From NCBI RefSeq assembly GCF_000009985.1, contig NC_007626.1, positions 2,597,943-2,661,942 on the forward strand: a DNA stretch of 64,000 nucleotides, read 5' to 3'. A program made the translations under genes and the position numbers. This document shows, in pieces, positions 14,040-22,886 of this stretch. Under the pieces are notes generated by a model that saw only the letters and a program-made list of their open reading frames with translations, had not been told where the DNA came from and did no database searches. Numbering within the stretch: the stretch's first letter is position 1; every line of letters begins with the position of its first letter. Origin of the DNA: Paramagnetospirillum magneticum AMB-1. GTDB taxonomy: Bacteria; Pseudomonadota; Alphaproteobacteria; Rhodospirillales; Magnetospirillaceae.

Positions 14040-14180
14040 TCAGTCTTCCTCATGTTCGAGGTGCATTTGCACCTTGGTTTCGAGACGAACCAGCTTCATC
14101 TCGATGCGATAGATGGCGAAGGCAATCGCCACCAGTGCCACGTTGCCACCCGCTTGGATGGCCTGGAGAAGCTCAGGCAT
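14040..14180 (-). CDS. Holin-like small membrane protein (B type)
   Basis: 46 residues from the ATG matching the A start; a second in-frame ATG lies three codons upstream. One membrane segment (about 13-24) is followed by a charged coil ending in HLEHEED. The sequence differs from the A protein after the first three residues, marking the edge of the near-identical block. Confidence 0.55.
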   Translation of the reverse strand: MPELLQAIQAGGNVALVAIAFAIYRIEMKLVRLETKVQMHLEHEED

Positions 14181-14670
14181 AGAAGACATGGCTCCCGATG
14201 CGGGCGGTCTGGGTCAGTTCGTCCGCCCAGGCCGGATGGATGTTGAGGGTGTGGTAATGGGTGGCGCCGCCGGTGATGTCGGCCAGGGTGCCGTAGACGG
14301 CCCCCGCGGCGATCTCCACGGCGGCCGCGAACGAGGGGTCTGCCGTGGTGACGGTGGAGAGCTTGACCAGATTGGGGTCATTGGCGTTCCAGGCGCTGAA
14401 CTGGTAGGGCGCGAGGCAGACGCCGCGCCACCCCCTGCCCCACCATCCCGGGTGGGCGACCCGGTTGGCGATGACGTTGGCGACGGCGGTCATGCCGGTA
14501 ACGCCCTCGCCTCGCGCCTCGCCCCAGATGGTGCGGGCGACGACGTCAACATCGGCGTCGGGCTCCGGCATGGTGTCGTAGCTGGAAATGATGGCCGTGC
14601 GGGCCTGCTGCGAGGTCAGCATGTAAACTCCATAGGCGAGGATGCCGAAGCCGATCAGACGGACCAGCAT
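14173..14670 (-). CDS. SleB-type cell-wall hydrolase, phage lysin (B)
   Basis: Copy of 9958-10455, with Ile in place of Val132 near the active domain and one silent change. The WGEARGE motif and N-terminal anchor are unchanged. Confidence 0.85.
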   Translation of the reverse strand: MLVRLIGFGILAYGVYMLTSQQARTAIISSYDTMPEPDADVDVVARTIWGEARGEGVTGMTAVANVIANRVAHPGWWGRGWRGVCLAPYQFSAWNANDPNLVKLSTVTTADPSFAAAVEIAAGAVYGTLADITGGATHYHTLNIHPAWADELTQTARIGSHVFYA

Positions 14671-14738
14671 TCGGGCACCGGGGGGCGGAAATCGTCGGGG
14701 ATGGGGTTTTCGCCGGGGCGAATGGGCATGGGGGGCAT
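14655..14738 (-). CDS. Possible 27-residue proline-rich peptide (B)
   Basis: Identical to 9890-9973, with the same overlap with the lysin start. Weak candidate. Confidence 0.35.
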   Translation of the reverse strand: MPPMPIRPGENPIPDDFRPPVPECWSV

Positions 14739-14746
14739 GATCGACC

Positions 14747-15679
14747 TCACTTGCACTGCAGCCAGATACCGTGGTTTTTCCCGGCGTAGGCGGCCGTTGC
14801 GCGCCAGCGCCAATAGATGCTCGACCCGGCTGGCTGGCCGGCGAGGCTCACCAGTCCGCCCACGATGCGCGTCGAGGCGTCGAATTTCCCCAGGTCGGAC
14901 AGCGGCACCGCCGCCCAGGCCGCGCCGTCGCGGGACAGGTCAAGCAAGCAGTCCGTGCCGATGGCACCGCCACCCAACTCGACCGGCGAGACGATGCGCG
15001 CCACGGAGGGCTGAAAGCCGAGGGCGAAGGCACCAGACACCACCGTCACAGCCCCCGGCGATCCGCTATAGGTCACCCGCGTGGTGTGCATCGACCCCGT
15101 GGTTTCGGACGCCGAAAAACTGCCCGACGCCTGCCCGTTATAGGTGGCAAACGCTCCGCTCGGGGTAACTCCGACGCTGGCATTGTTCACCCACGCGCCG
15201 ACGTAGAACGTGCTGCTGCCTGGGACGACATATGACAGCGCGACGTCGAGCCAGCCTGTCGCCGTGAACGTGATCGCCTGACTGGCCCGCACCACGTAGC
15301 TGCCCGCCCCCACCCGCTCCATGATGTAGAGCGTACCATTGCCGCTGGTCGCGTTGGACCAGATGCCCACCGACGACACCGTGACGCCGTTGGGGATCGA
15401 ATACGCCCGATCGGTGTAAGTCCACGAAGCCCCCGGCGACCCGTCCGTTGCGCGAGTATTGCCGACCGTGGCCGCCGACCGATTTGACAGAGCCCCCGAC
15501 GCCCATGTCGCCCCGCCCAGGCTGGCGATTCCCGTCTGATCGGTGAAAGCGTCAACCATGCCGGTTGACAGGGCCAGGACGGACCAGCCGTCCTTGACCG
15601 CGTCCCGCAGATTGGCGACGGCCATGTCCACCCGCAGAGCTTCGATGTCGGGGCGGAGGTTGGGGGGCAGGATGCCCAT
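14747..15679 (-). CDS. Spike or receptor-binding fibre candidate (B)
   Basis: 310 residues, identical to 8949-9881 except Ser156 for Gly. If the two viruses have different hosts or receptors, this gene does not show it. Confidence 0.58.
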   Translation of the reverse strand: MGILPPNLRPDIEALRVDMAVANLRDAVKDGWSVLALSTGMVDAFTDQTGIASLGGATWASGALSNRSAATVGNTRATDGSPGASWTYTDRAYSIPNGVTVSSVGIWSNATSGNGTLYIMERVGAGSYVVRASQAITFTATGWLDVALSYVVPGSSTFYVGAWVNNASVGVTPSGAFATYNGQASGSFSASETTGSMHTTRVTYSGSPGAVTVVSGAFALGFQPSVARIVSPVELGGGAIGTDCLLDLSRDGAAWAAVPLSDLGKFDASTRIVGGLVSLAGQPAGSSIYWRWRATAAYAGKNHGIWLQCK

Positions 15680-15681
15680 GA

Positions 15682-16290
15682 TCAGCCCTCCGCCAGGATG
15701 CGCACGTCCGTTCCGGCGGCGCTGGCGATGGCATAGACGGCTCCGGTGGTGCCTTCGAAGGTGAACCCCTCCCCCGGCCCGAGCGGGAAGCCGCTGGCCG
15801 TGGTGACGGCGTTGTCCGCCCCCAGGTAGATGGTGGCCGAGGCCGAGTTGTTCTTGACGGTCAGCTTCTGGCGGGAGCCATTGGCCGCCGCCACCAAGGC
15901 CGCCGAGGTGCCGATGCTGGCCGCCGAGGCCGCCAGGGCGGAGGCCATGGACTGCGTCACCAGCTGGCGCGACGGCGGGGAATGGATCATCACATCTTCG
16001 TCGGGCGCCACCAGGATGTAGGCGGTCACACCGGGCTGGGCGTCCCAGGTGAACTTGCACAGGGACACCGTCTTGCGGATGCGGATGATGCTGTTGGTGG
16101 TCAGGGGCACCTGGTCCATGACCACGTCGCCCAGCATGACGGATACCTTGGCGCCCAGCACCTCCGCCTTGCCCGTGTCCTCAGCACGGACGAACGACAC
16201 GACGCCCGCCACATCGTGGAAGGTCTTGGACCCGGCCGAACTCAGGTCAATGGGGACGAGCTGGAAGATGGGGCCGCGTGCGAAACCCAT
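15682..16290 (-). CDS. Structural protein, possible vertex or spike base (B)
   Basis: 202 residues, no difference from 8338-8946. The C-terminal beta domain is as described there. Confidence 0.58.
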   Translation of the reverse strand: MGFARGPIFQLVPIDLSSAGSKTFHDVAGVVSFVRAEDTGKAEVLGAKVSVMLGDVVMDQVPLTTNSIIRIRKTVSLCKFTWDAQPGVTAYILVAPDEDVMIHSPPSRQLVTQSMASALAASAASIGTSAALVAAANGSRQKLTVKNNSASATIYLGADNAVTTASGFPLGPGEGFTFEGTTGAVYAIASAAGTDVRILAEG

Positions 16291-16293
16291 GGA

Positions 16294-16644
16294 TCACCTC
16301 TTGTGGTAGATCACCGCCGCGGCCCCGATCAGGGCGGCGATGATGGTTGCTTTCGACCCGCCATCCACATGGGCCGCGTAGGCGTCCAGGGTGGCCTTGG
16401 TGTTGTCCTGAATGGCCTGCACCGACTTGACCGCCGTGGCGGCGATCCCAGCGGCCACGGCCTTGATGGCCTCCGCATTGACCGCCGCGCTGGCGGTCTG
16501 GGCCTGGGCCTGCGCCTCGGACGCCATGGTGAGGGCCTTGGCGACGTCGGCGTTGTCCACCGTGACATTGACGGTCACATCATTGGAGGCCGTCGACGAA
16601 CTGGACGAACCGCCGCCGCCCCCGCTGTCGAAAGGGTCGCTCAT
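16294..16644 (-). CDS. Ala-rich helical membrane-anchored protein (B)
   Basis: 116 residues, identical to 7984-8334: Gly/Ser leader, coiled-coil-like middle, C-terminal membrane helix. Confidence 0.58.
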   Translation of the reverse strand: MSDPFDSGGGGGSSSSSTASNDVTVNVTVDNADVAKALTMASEAQAQAQTASAAVNAEAIKAVAAGIAATAVKSVQAIQDNTKATLDAYAAHVDGGSKATIIAALIGAAAVIYHKR

Positions 16645-17000
16645 GGGACCAACCGGTAGTAGCGGCCGATTTCCGTCCAGCCGAGGCGCTCAAGGTGGCG
16701 CATGGCGCCGGGCCGCATGGTGAAGGCCCGAGCCCCGTCAAAGCCACCGGCGATCACCGCCGCCCGGACGTATTGATCGGCAGATTTAACCAGGTCAGGA
16801 TCACGGCCGGCCAGGGCGCGGATGAACAGGTCCCGGCCGAAGCCGTCATCAGCCATGGCGACGGCCATGGCCCCGACCTGCACGTCATCCCGTTTGACAT
16901 ACACGCCGGTAACGCCCCGCAGCAGATCGACGCGACCACCGGGCACGGCAGGTGCCACGGTGGCCGGATCGAACACGGCGGGGATTTCGAAGGTAATCAC
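16641..17000 (-). CDS. Hypothetical protein in the structural operon (B)
   Basis: 119 residues from GTG, identical to 7628-7987. Weak GNAT-like ending; function unknown. Confidence 0.55.
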   Translation of the reverse strand: MITFEIPAVFDPATVAPAVPGGRVDLLRGVTGVYVKRDDVQVGAMAVAMADDGFGRDLFIRALAGRDPDLVKSADQYVRAAVIAGGFDGARAFTMRPGAMRHLERLGWTEIGRYYRLVP

Positions 17001-17380
17001 CGCCGCCCCCCGCCGCCGGTCAGCATGACCAGGGCGAAGCCGCCGAACAGCAGCACCCAAATCATGGTCTGGGGATTGGTCTTGACCCCCAACTGAACCG
17101 CATTGGGATCGGTAGTGACACCGGGGATGGTCTGGCCCGCGCCGATGGCGCCCCGAGTGGCCTGCCCCGCTCCGCCCCCCAAGAGGGACGTGGGCAGGGA
17201 CAGGCTGTCCGCGCCGTCATAGGCCAGGGCCGAGGACGTGGGGGTGAGACTCTGAGGGGCCGTGACGGTGGGCGTGGTGCTGCCCGTGCCGGTCAGGGCC
17301 GTGATGATGGGGTTGAAGGAAATCTGGTTCGACGCGACGGACGAACTGGACGAAGAGCTATCACCGCCGAGGATCGCCAT
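16997..17380 (-). CDS. Membrane-anchored virion protein candidate (B)
   Basis: 127 residues, identical to 7248-7631. Ser/Thr/Gly-rich with one C-terminal membrane helix. Confidence 0.58.
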   Translation of the reverse strand: MAILGGDSSSSSSSVASNQISFNPIITALTGTGSTTPTVTAPQSLTPTSSALAYDGADSLSLPTSLLGGGAGQATRGAIGAGQTIPGVTTDPNAVQLGVKTNPQTMIWVLLFGGFALVMLTGGGGRR

Positions 17381-17384
17381 GGGG

Positions 17385-17726
17385 TCACCTGTTCTGGGAG
17401 GTCTGGCGCAGCAGCAACAGCATCATCACCAGTGCGGCCCCGATGTAGAGGGCCTGCCGGTTGCTCTGAGAGCCGAGGATGGTGTTGGTCTGAGCCAGCT
17501 GGGCAAGATAGGCCCGCTGTTCCTGGGCGGCCTTGGCCTGCTGCTGCTGAGTGTAGATGCCCCCCAGGACGCCGCCTGCGGTGTTCGCCACATCGCCAAC
17601 GGTACCCAGGACGCTGTCAAGCCAGTCGGGCATGCTGCCCCCCCCCTCATCGGTTGAGGTGCTGGAGGCGTCACCCGCCCCCAGCACTCCGTCAAGCCAC
17701 GCCGGATCGAGAATGTCCGGGTCCAT
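17385..17726 (-). CDS. Membrane-anchored virion protein candidate (B)
   Basis: 113 residues, identical to 6902-7243, with the duplicated WLDxVLG motif and C-terminal anchor. Confidence 0.6.
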   Translation of the reverse strand: MDPDILDPAWLDGVLGAGDASSTSTDEGGGSMPDWLDSVLGTVGDVANTAGGVLGGIYTQQQQAKAAQEQRAYLAQLAQTNTILGSQSNRQALYIGAALVMMLLLLRQTSQNR

Positions 17727-17736
17727 GCCGCACCCC

Positions 17737-18750
17737 CTACAGGATCAGGGGGCGGATGGCCTCGCGCTGGATCGCGAGCTTGCAGTTGGCGCCCGTCTTG
17801 GTGACGTCCATGATCGCCTTCAGTTCGCCCTGAAGCTCGGCCGTGTTGATGGCGTTGATCACCGAGCCGTCCAGACGCGGGTCCAGGTACAGCACGCCGG
17901 TATGGTTGGCGCCGGTCACCAGCTCCAGGTCCCGCACGTTGGCGGCCCGGATGAACTGCGCGTCCTGAAGGGCGTAGACGAAGCTGGCCGCCTCCATGCG
18001 CAGGCTGTTGACGACGGCGTCGGACCCGACGTTGTCGGCCAACTGCACCACCAGGAACGACGTCACCAGTAGGCCGGTGCGGCTGTCCAGGATGGTGGCG
18101 AAGGCGGTGTTGGACGCCGAGATGTCCACTTCGGTGTAGTCCAACTGGCGGACCAGATAGGGCTTGCCGGTGCGGCCGGAAACGGGCTGGCCGTTGGCGG
18201 CGCGCATGGGGTTGGCGATGTAGTGGCCTTCGACGTCCAGGGAGACATTGGAGATGGCGGCGCTGTTCGGGGTGGTGAACAGGTCCGACGCATCGGTCTT
18301 GCCCCAGGTGACGATGACCGACAACTGCGACAGGCTGGACGTGTCCAGGGCGCAGTCATCCTCGCGACGGCCAAGCGGCAGGGTGAAGTCCACCGGCAAG
18401 CAGATGTCGTAGGTGGTGACGGCGCTGTTGGTGGTGACCACCGTGGTGCCCATGCCGAGGGCGGGAATGCCCTTGTTTTCCAGGAAGGCGCGCTCGGCCA
18501 GGAAGTAGCCAGGCACCGACTGGACCATGTCCCGGCCGCCGGCCAGGATTTCCACCCGGTTGATCAGGCGGGCCAGGGTCTGGAACAGCGGCCCCACGGG
18601 GCCGGTGGCGCCGTTGGTGACGGTGTAGCGCAGGCGCAGGAACAAGCGCAGCAGCACGCCGTTCTTGTCCAGTTCCAGGCTTTCGCGGCCACCGGCGGTG
18701 AACCTGATCTGGCCGAGCTTGCGCTTGTGCAGGGTGGGATTGGAGGGCAT
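17737..18750 (-). CDS. Probable double-jelly-roll major capsid protein (B)
   Basis: 337 residues, identical to 5878-6891, with the same GGAGGA ribosome site. Two intact capsid genes for the same protein lie 11 kb apart. Confidence 0.72.
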   Translation of the reverse strand: MPSNPTLHKRKLGQIRFTAGGRESLELDKNGVLLRLFLRLRYTVTNGATGPVGPLFQTLARLINRVEILAGGRDMVQSVPGYFLAERAFLENKGIPALGMGTTVVTTNSAVTTYDICLPVDFTLPLGRREDDCALDTSSLSQLSVIVTWGKTDASDLFTTPNSAAISNVSLDVEGHYIANPMRAANGQPVSGRTGKPYLVRQLDYTEVDISASNTAFATILDSRTGLLVTSFLVVQLADNVGSDAVVNSLRMEAASFVYALQDAQFIRAANVRDLELVTGANHTGVLYLDPRLDGSVINAINTAELQGELKAIMDVTKTGANCKLAIQREAIRPLIL

Positions 18751-18765
18751 CTACGTGTCCTCCGA

Positions 18766-18852
18766 TCAAATCTTGCCGCGAACGAACTTTTCGTAGGCGA
18801 TCATGCCGACGATCACGCCAGCGGCGATCTTGGCGATACCGGAAACGCTCAT
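18766..18852 (-). CDS. 28-residue one-helix membrane peptide (B)
   Basis: Identical to 5776-5862. Likely virion membrane peptide. Confidence 0.65.
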   Translation of the reverse strand: MSVSGIAKIAAGVIVGMIAYEKFVRGKI

Positions 18853-18866
18853 ATGGGGGTCCCCCA

Positions 18867-18890
18867 GTTGACAGTTGAAGCACTGTCAAC
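18867..18890 (-). promoter_or_regulatory. Leader hairpin before the capsid operon (B)
   Basis: Mirror of 5738-5761: 9-bp stem, 6-base loop, next to the ribosome site of the membrane peptide. Confidence 0.5.
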
Positions 18891-18922
18891 CGGGTTGCCA
18901 CACAACATCTGGTGGCATCATC

Positions 18923-18944
18923 CACGTAACGTATACGTTACGTG
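18923..18944 (-). promoter_or_regulatory. 22-bp perfect palindrome at the head of the capsid operon (B)
   Basis: Mirror of 5684-5705. The additional single copies of CACGTTACGTG lie at 19021-19031 and 19959-19969. Confidence 0.6.
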
Positions 18945-18958
18945 CGGAGGCAGGAATT

Positions 18959-19558
18959 TTAGCGGAACGGCGATTTTTTTATCGACACGCCCGCCTCGAC
19001 CCAATCCAGAGCGTGATAATCACGTAACGTGGGAAGCTGGCTTGCGGCCTCCCCCACGTAGTCCCCGAAGTAGCGCAGGTCGCGGGGCTCTGTGGTGCGG
19101 AAGATCGCCATGCGGGTCGCCAGGGCGGTCAGCGTCCGGTTCATCCTGTACGGACGGCGGGAACAGGCGATGATATGCAGCCCCCGGTGACGGCCCGCCT
19201 GGACGAGGTTGTCCGCCACCGGCGGCAGCTTCATTGGGTCGGTGAAGCGGTCCACCTCGTCCCACACAACGAACATGTCTTCACCCGCCCAGGCGCAGCG
19301 GTTGGCGAACTCGAAAGCCCCCTCCCCGCCCGTCATGACGCCGCGCCAGCAGATGCGGACCCGGCCCGGCTTGCTCACAAGTTCCACCAGTTCGGCGCGA
19401 TCCTCGGTGACCACCGCCCCCTTGGCCCACGCATCCTCGCCGTTGGGGTCGAAGATCAGCACCCGCTTTTCCTTGGCGACCCACGAGCGGGCCAGGGTGC
19501 TCTTCCCCGACCCGCTCTTGCCCAGGCACAGCCGAATGTCGGCGGCGTCTAGGCGCAC
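18959..19558 (-). CDS. Packaging ATPase of the PRD1 lineage (B)
   Basis: 199 residues from GTG, identical to 5070-5669. Walker A and Walker B intact. Confidence 0.85.
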   Translation of the reverse strand: MRLDAADIRLCLGKSGSGKSTLARSWVAKEKRVLIFDPNGEDAWAKGAVVTEDRAELVELVSKPGRVRICWRGVMTGGEGAFEFANRCAWAGEDMFVVWDEVDRFTDPMKLPPVADNLVQAGRHRGLHIIACSRRPYRMNRTLTALATRMAIFRTTEPRDLRYFGDYVGEAASQLPTLRDYHALDWVEAGVSIKKSPFR

Positions 19559-19989
19559 GGCGTGGCGTCCAAGGGCGATAAGGACACCTGCCCCGGCTGG
19601 CCGAAGGCGGGCGGCGGCGGCGCGTCCACCGGCGGGGCTGCGATCTCGGGCGGCGGCGCCAAGGGACGGCGATTTCCCAGAATGCCGATGGCGGCCATGC
19701 CGAAGCCCATCCAGGCGGCGCCCTTGGGGTCCTTGGGGCCGATATCGTAGACGGTGACCAGTTGGGCGATGGCAGCGCCCATCATGGCCGCCTCGGTATC
19801 GTCCAGGCCGGTGACGTTGGCGCGGCGGCACAAGGGAGCGGACAGCCCCTTGACCATCATGCCCATGGCGGACACCAAGCCTTCCTCGGCCACGGGGGGC
19901 GGCTCGGGGGCAGGCACCGCCGCCTCGACCTCGGCGGCCGCTTCGACGGCCACTTCCGCACGTAACGTGTTCAGTTCATCGGCACTCAC
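19549..19989 (-). CDS. Hypothetical protein with hydrophobic C-terminal half (B)
   Basis: 146 residues from GTG, identical to 4639-5079. Overlaps the ATPase start by 10 bases. Confidence 0.6.
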   Translation of the reverse strand: MSADELNTLRAEVAVEAAAEVEAAVPAPEPPPVAEEGLVSAMGMMVKGLSAPLCRRANVTGLDDTEAAMMGAAIAQLVTVYDIGPKDPKGAAWMGFGMAAIGILGNRRPLAPPPEIAAPPVDAPPPPAFGQPGQVSLSPLDATPCA

Positions 19990-20288
19990 AGCTTGATCTC
20001 CATGTCCCAGATTGACTTTTTCGGCTGTTCGGCGGGGGCGGCGGCCTCACCGAGGTACTTCTTGCGGTATTCCGGGCTCACCCATTTTTTGACCTCTTTT
20101 GCTAGAAGCAGATTGCTCTTCTGATCACATCGCCCTTGCGACCCAATCCCGCACCCGCCATCCCCGCTCTTTGGGCAGTAGAAATACAATTTCCCGCGCT
20201 TGTTGACCTGATACTTGCCCTCGTTCCCACAGAACTTACACGGGCCATACCCAACCACCGTCCCCGACCTCGTTTCCTCATCCGCCAT
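19986..20288 (-). CDS. Zinc-ribbon protein (B)
   Basis: 100 residues, identical to 4340-4642, with CKFCG and two later Cys ligands. Confidence 0.65.
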   Translation of the reverse strand: MADEETRSGTVVGYGPCKFCGNEGKYQVNKRGKLYFYCPKSGDGGCGIGSQGRCDQKSNLLLAKEVKKWVSPEYRKKYLGEAAAPAEQPKKSIWDMEIKL

Positions 20289-21540
20289 CGCTGGCCCTCC
20301 TCAGTGCAAGGCCACGATCCACCAGCATGGAAAGGGCGGCGGCCCACCCGCCCGTTTCCACGGCTTCCAGCACGTCCACGGCGAGCCCGGCCCGCATGAC
20401 GCGGACCCACACGCCCCGCCGGATATGCCCGACAATGGTTTCCCCGGTATTCCGAACGATCTCGGCGGGGTCGATGCCATGCTCCATGGCGGCGATCTCG
20501 GCGTCGGACAGGTCGGGACCGTCCAAGTACAGGTCGCGCAGGCCGTGGCTCATGGTGATGTGGCAGGTCCCCGGCATGACGGCGGCGAACTCGCGCCACC
20601 GGATGCGGGCCTCAACGTCGCCCTCGGCGGCGGCGGCCAGCAGTTGCCAGGGGGAGCGGTTCTTTCCCCGCCCCTTCTTGACGTGCCATTTGGTCAACTC
20701 GGCGTCGCAGCCCCACTTGGCGACGTAGTCACCGGCGGCTTGGACGGAATGGGCGCGGTACAGGTCCACCCCATGGGTTTCCGACACCACCCCCAGGCCC
20801 ATCTTGCCGACGAAGGCCGCCCAGCGGGCATAGAGGGCATGGCGCAGGGTCATTTCGACGCAGGCCCCCGGCTTTGCCAGGATCAGCACATGCAGATGGG
20901 GGTGCCATCCGTTGGCGCCGTGGGTCAGTTCCATGGCCCGGATCACGCCCACGATGCCACAGCGGGCCTTGAGACGCGCCCAGGCCGCCCCACGTTGCAC
21001 GCGGCGCCAGCACTCGGCCACGTCGTCGCGCAGGCGTTCCAGGCTATCCCACCGGCCATGGGGCACGGTGAAGGTGGCCATGTAGACCGCGCCGGGAGCC
21101 GCCTCATAGGTTTCCCAGGCCCCGCCCCAGGTGTCTCCAGGGGCCTTGGTGAACCGCCGCCGCTGGCCCGCGCAATGGGCCGTCAACATGGTTTCGATGT
21201 CGGCGCGGCGGTGCTCAGCGATCTTGGACGAGCAAACCGGGCACAGCCACACGGAGCCGCATGTTTCCAGGCCGAGGAACCGGGCGCCGCCCTCCCCCGC
21301 CACCACGACCACCTGTCCGCCGAGGATGTGGCGGCCACATCGAGCCACCCGGTGCAGGCGCTCGCGGGTGACGCCATCCAGGCCAGGAATGGACTGCTTG
21401 GGGAGCATCCGCCCGGCGTGGTCGCGGAGACGCCACTTGAGCCGGCGGACAGGCTCAGCCAGGGGCCCCCCTCCGGCTCCGGCTTCGCCTCCGGGGAGGG
21501 GGGGGGCTACATTACTTGCGATGTTCCCGAGAGGGGTCAT
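20278..21540 (-). CDS. HUH rolling-circle replication initiation protein (B)
   Basis: 420 residues. It has Ala12 and Val78 where A has Thr and Ala; both changes are upstream of the Cys cluster, so the HPHLH and Tyr272 motifs are intact. An inactive version cannot be inferred from these changes. Confidence 0.88.
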   Translation of the reverse strand: MTPLGNIASNVAPPLPGGEAGAGGGPLAEPVRRLKWRLRDHAGRMLPKQSIPGLDGVTRERLHRVARCGRHILGGQVVVVAGEGGARFLGLETCGSVWLCPVCSSKIAEHRRADIETMLTAHCAGQRRRFTKAPGDTWGGAWETYEAAPGAVYMATFTVPHGRWDSLERLRDDVAECWRRVQRGAAWARLKARCGIVGVIRAMELTHGANGWHPHLHVLILAKPGACVEMTLRHALYARWAAFVGKMGLGVVSETHGVDLYRAHSVQAAGDYVAKWGCDAELTKWHVKKGRGKNRSPWQLLAAAAEGDVEARIRWREFAAVMPGTCHITMSHGLRDLYLDGPDLSDAEIAAMEHGIDPAEIVRNTGETIVGHIRRGVWVRVMRAGLAVDVLEAVETGGWAAALSMLVDRGLALRRASDGG

Positions 21541-21671
21541 GACCACAGCCCCCAACCGATGAACAGCCCAATCCAGATCCCCACACCGAAGCGCGGGAAC
21601 GCCACGGCGAACAAGGCCAGAACAATCACGCCAACAAGTTGGAATAGTGCTGGGATCAGCATGGGGGTCAT
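21537..21671 (-). CDS. 44-residue membrane protein (B)
   Basis: Identical to 2957-3091: two membrane helices, 4-base overlaps with both neighbours. Confidence 0.55.
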   Translation of the reverse strand: MTPMLIPALFQLVGVIVLALFAVAFPRFGVGIWIGLFIGWGLWS

Positions 21672-21820
21672 GAGCAGGCCCCCGACGCGTAAATCCCGTG
21701 ATGGATCGTGAAGCCTTGCCGCACGAAGACGCGCTTGCAGTAATCCGCCGCCATCTCACGGCACAGGCCCCACTTGTCCACCCAGAGGCGATGCAGATAG
21801 AGCGCTTCCCAGCCGGTCAT
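21668..21820 (-). CDS. 50-residue hypothetical protein (B)
   Basis: Identical to 2808-2960. ATGA overlaps on both sides. Confidence 0.55.
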   Translation of the reverse strand: MTGWEALYLHRLWVDKWGLCREMAADYCKRVFVRQGFTIHHGIYASGACS

Positions 21821-22029
21821 GAGCGGGCATCCTTCGGCCGGAATGTCGCCACCACACGAGCTCCGGGGCGGAAAGGCATCAACCGCTTAGTATCGGCCTC
21901 GGTGGCGACCGAATAGCCGCCATCAGCCCTCATGACGACACAGGCGGCTTCGGGGTCGCAGCTGATTGCCCCGAAGTCGCCCGTCGCGATGCAGTAGGCC
22001 ATGTGGCTTGCAGATTGTTCCGTCGCCAT
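21817..22029 (-). CDS. Small hypothetical early protein (B)
   Basis: 70 residues, identical to 2599-2811. Confidence 0.6.
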   Translation of the reverse strand: MATEQSASHMAYCIATGDFGAISCDPEAACVVMRADGGYSVATEADTKRLMPFRPGARVVATFRPKDARS

Positions 22030-22334
22030 TACCGCTTCACCTGTCCGCGCAACATCAGCTCATAGCTGTCCCGCGCAGGCCCCGGCATGAGGACCTGCAT
22101 GAAGTGGGCGATGGTGGAGACGTCGGCGCAGTTCGCCCAGAAGGTGGTCATGGGAATGATGGTGTCGGGCTGGCCGTAGCGCGGCACAGGGCCGATGGCT
22201 ACCAGGGCCTCTTTCCCGGCCTGGGAAACGCGCATGCCCCACACAGCGTTCTCGTGGGGGGCGTAAGCGTCGAAAAGGATAAGGCCGGATCGCTCCGGCC
22301 CCTCCTCCTGAAAGCGCCTAAGATGCGCCGACAT
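22029..22334 (-). CDS. Hypothetical early protein (B)
   Basis: 101 residues, identical to 2294-2599. Confidence 0.65.
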   Translation of the reverse strand: MSAHLRRFQEEGPERSGLILFDAYAPHENAVWGMRVSQAGKEALVAIGPVPRYGQPDTIIPMTTFWANCADVSTIAHFMQVLMPGPARDSYELMLRGQVKR

Positions 22335-22521
22335 TTCCCGCCTCCTCGGCCTTCTCCATGGCCGCCCACAGTTCGTCCGCGACGATGCCCGCCACTTCGG
22401 GGGTCAGGGTGAAGCGGTGTTCCTGGCCGGCGATGCGGACGATGCACGACACCTCGCCGTTGACGGGGTTGGCGATCACCGCGAAGGGCATCTCCAAGCC
22501 GAAAACCTTGGCCGTGTGCAT
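22318..22521 (-). CDS. Small hypothetical early protein (B)
   Basis: 67 residues, identical to 2107-2310. Its ATG shares a base with the DUF736 stop. Confidence 0.65.
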   Translation of the reverse strand: MHTAKVFGLEMPFAVIANPVNGEVSCIVRIAGQEHRFTLTPEVAGIVADELWAAMEKAEEAGNVGAS

Positions 22522-22886
22522 CACGCGGCATCCCGGCGGGGGCGGCGCCACACCACCTCGTATTCGGTGCAGTCGTCCTTATCCTTGGCCTTGACCAGCA
22601 CGAAGGCGGTCAGGTTCAACGGCGCGTCGAAACTGGGATCGTCCAGCGAGAACGAGAAGAACTTGGCGCCCCGGTTGGGGCCTTCCTGCACCGTCTTGGT
22701 CCAGGCCGCCCCCGCCTCGAACGCGCCGCCGTTGCCCTTCAGGTGCACCAGATGGGACGGGCTGTTGCTGTCGGTGGCCTTGTGCTCGGGGTTCTTCTCG
22801 AACAGGAAGGTGATGGACTGGCGCAACGAGGTGTAGTTGCCCTCGCCGTTGCCATCGGCGCCGATGATCAGTCGATTGGTCTTCAT
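22521..22886 (-). CDS. DUF736-family protein, first early gene of prophage B
   Basis: 121 residues, identical to 1742-2107. It faces the right dif-like site across 436 bases of control region. Confidence 0.75.
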   Translation of the reverse strand: MKTNRLIIGADGNGEGNYTSLRQSITFLFEKNPEHKATDSNSPSHLVHLKGNGGAFEAGAAWTKTVQEGPNRGAKFFSFSLDDPSFDAPLNLTAFVLVKAKDKDDCTEYEVVWRRPRRDAA

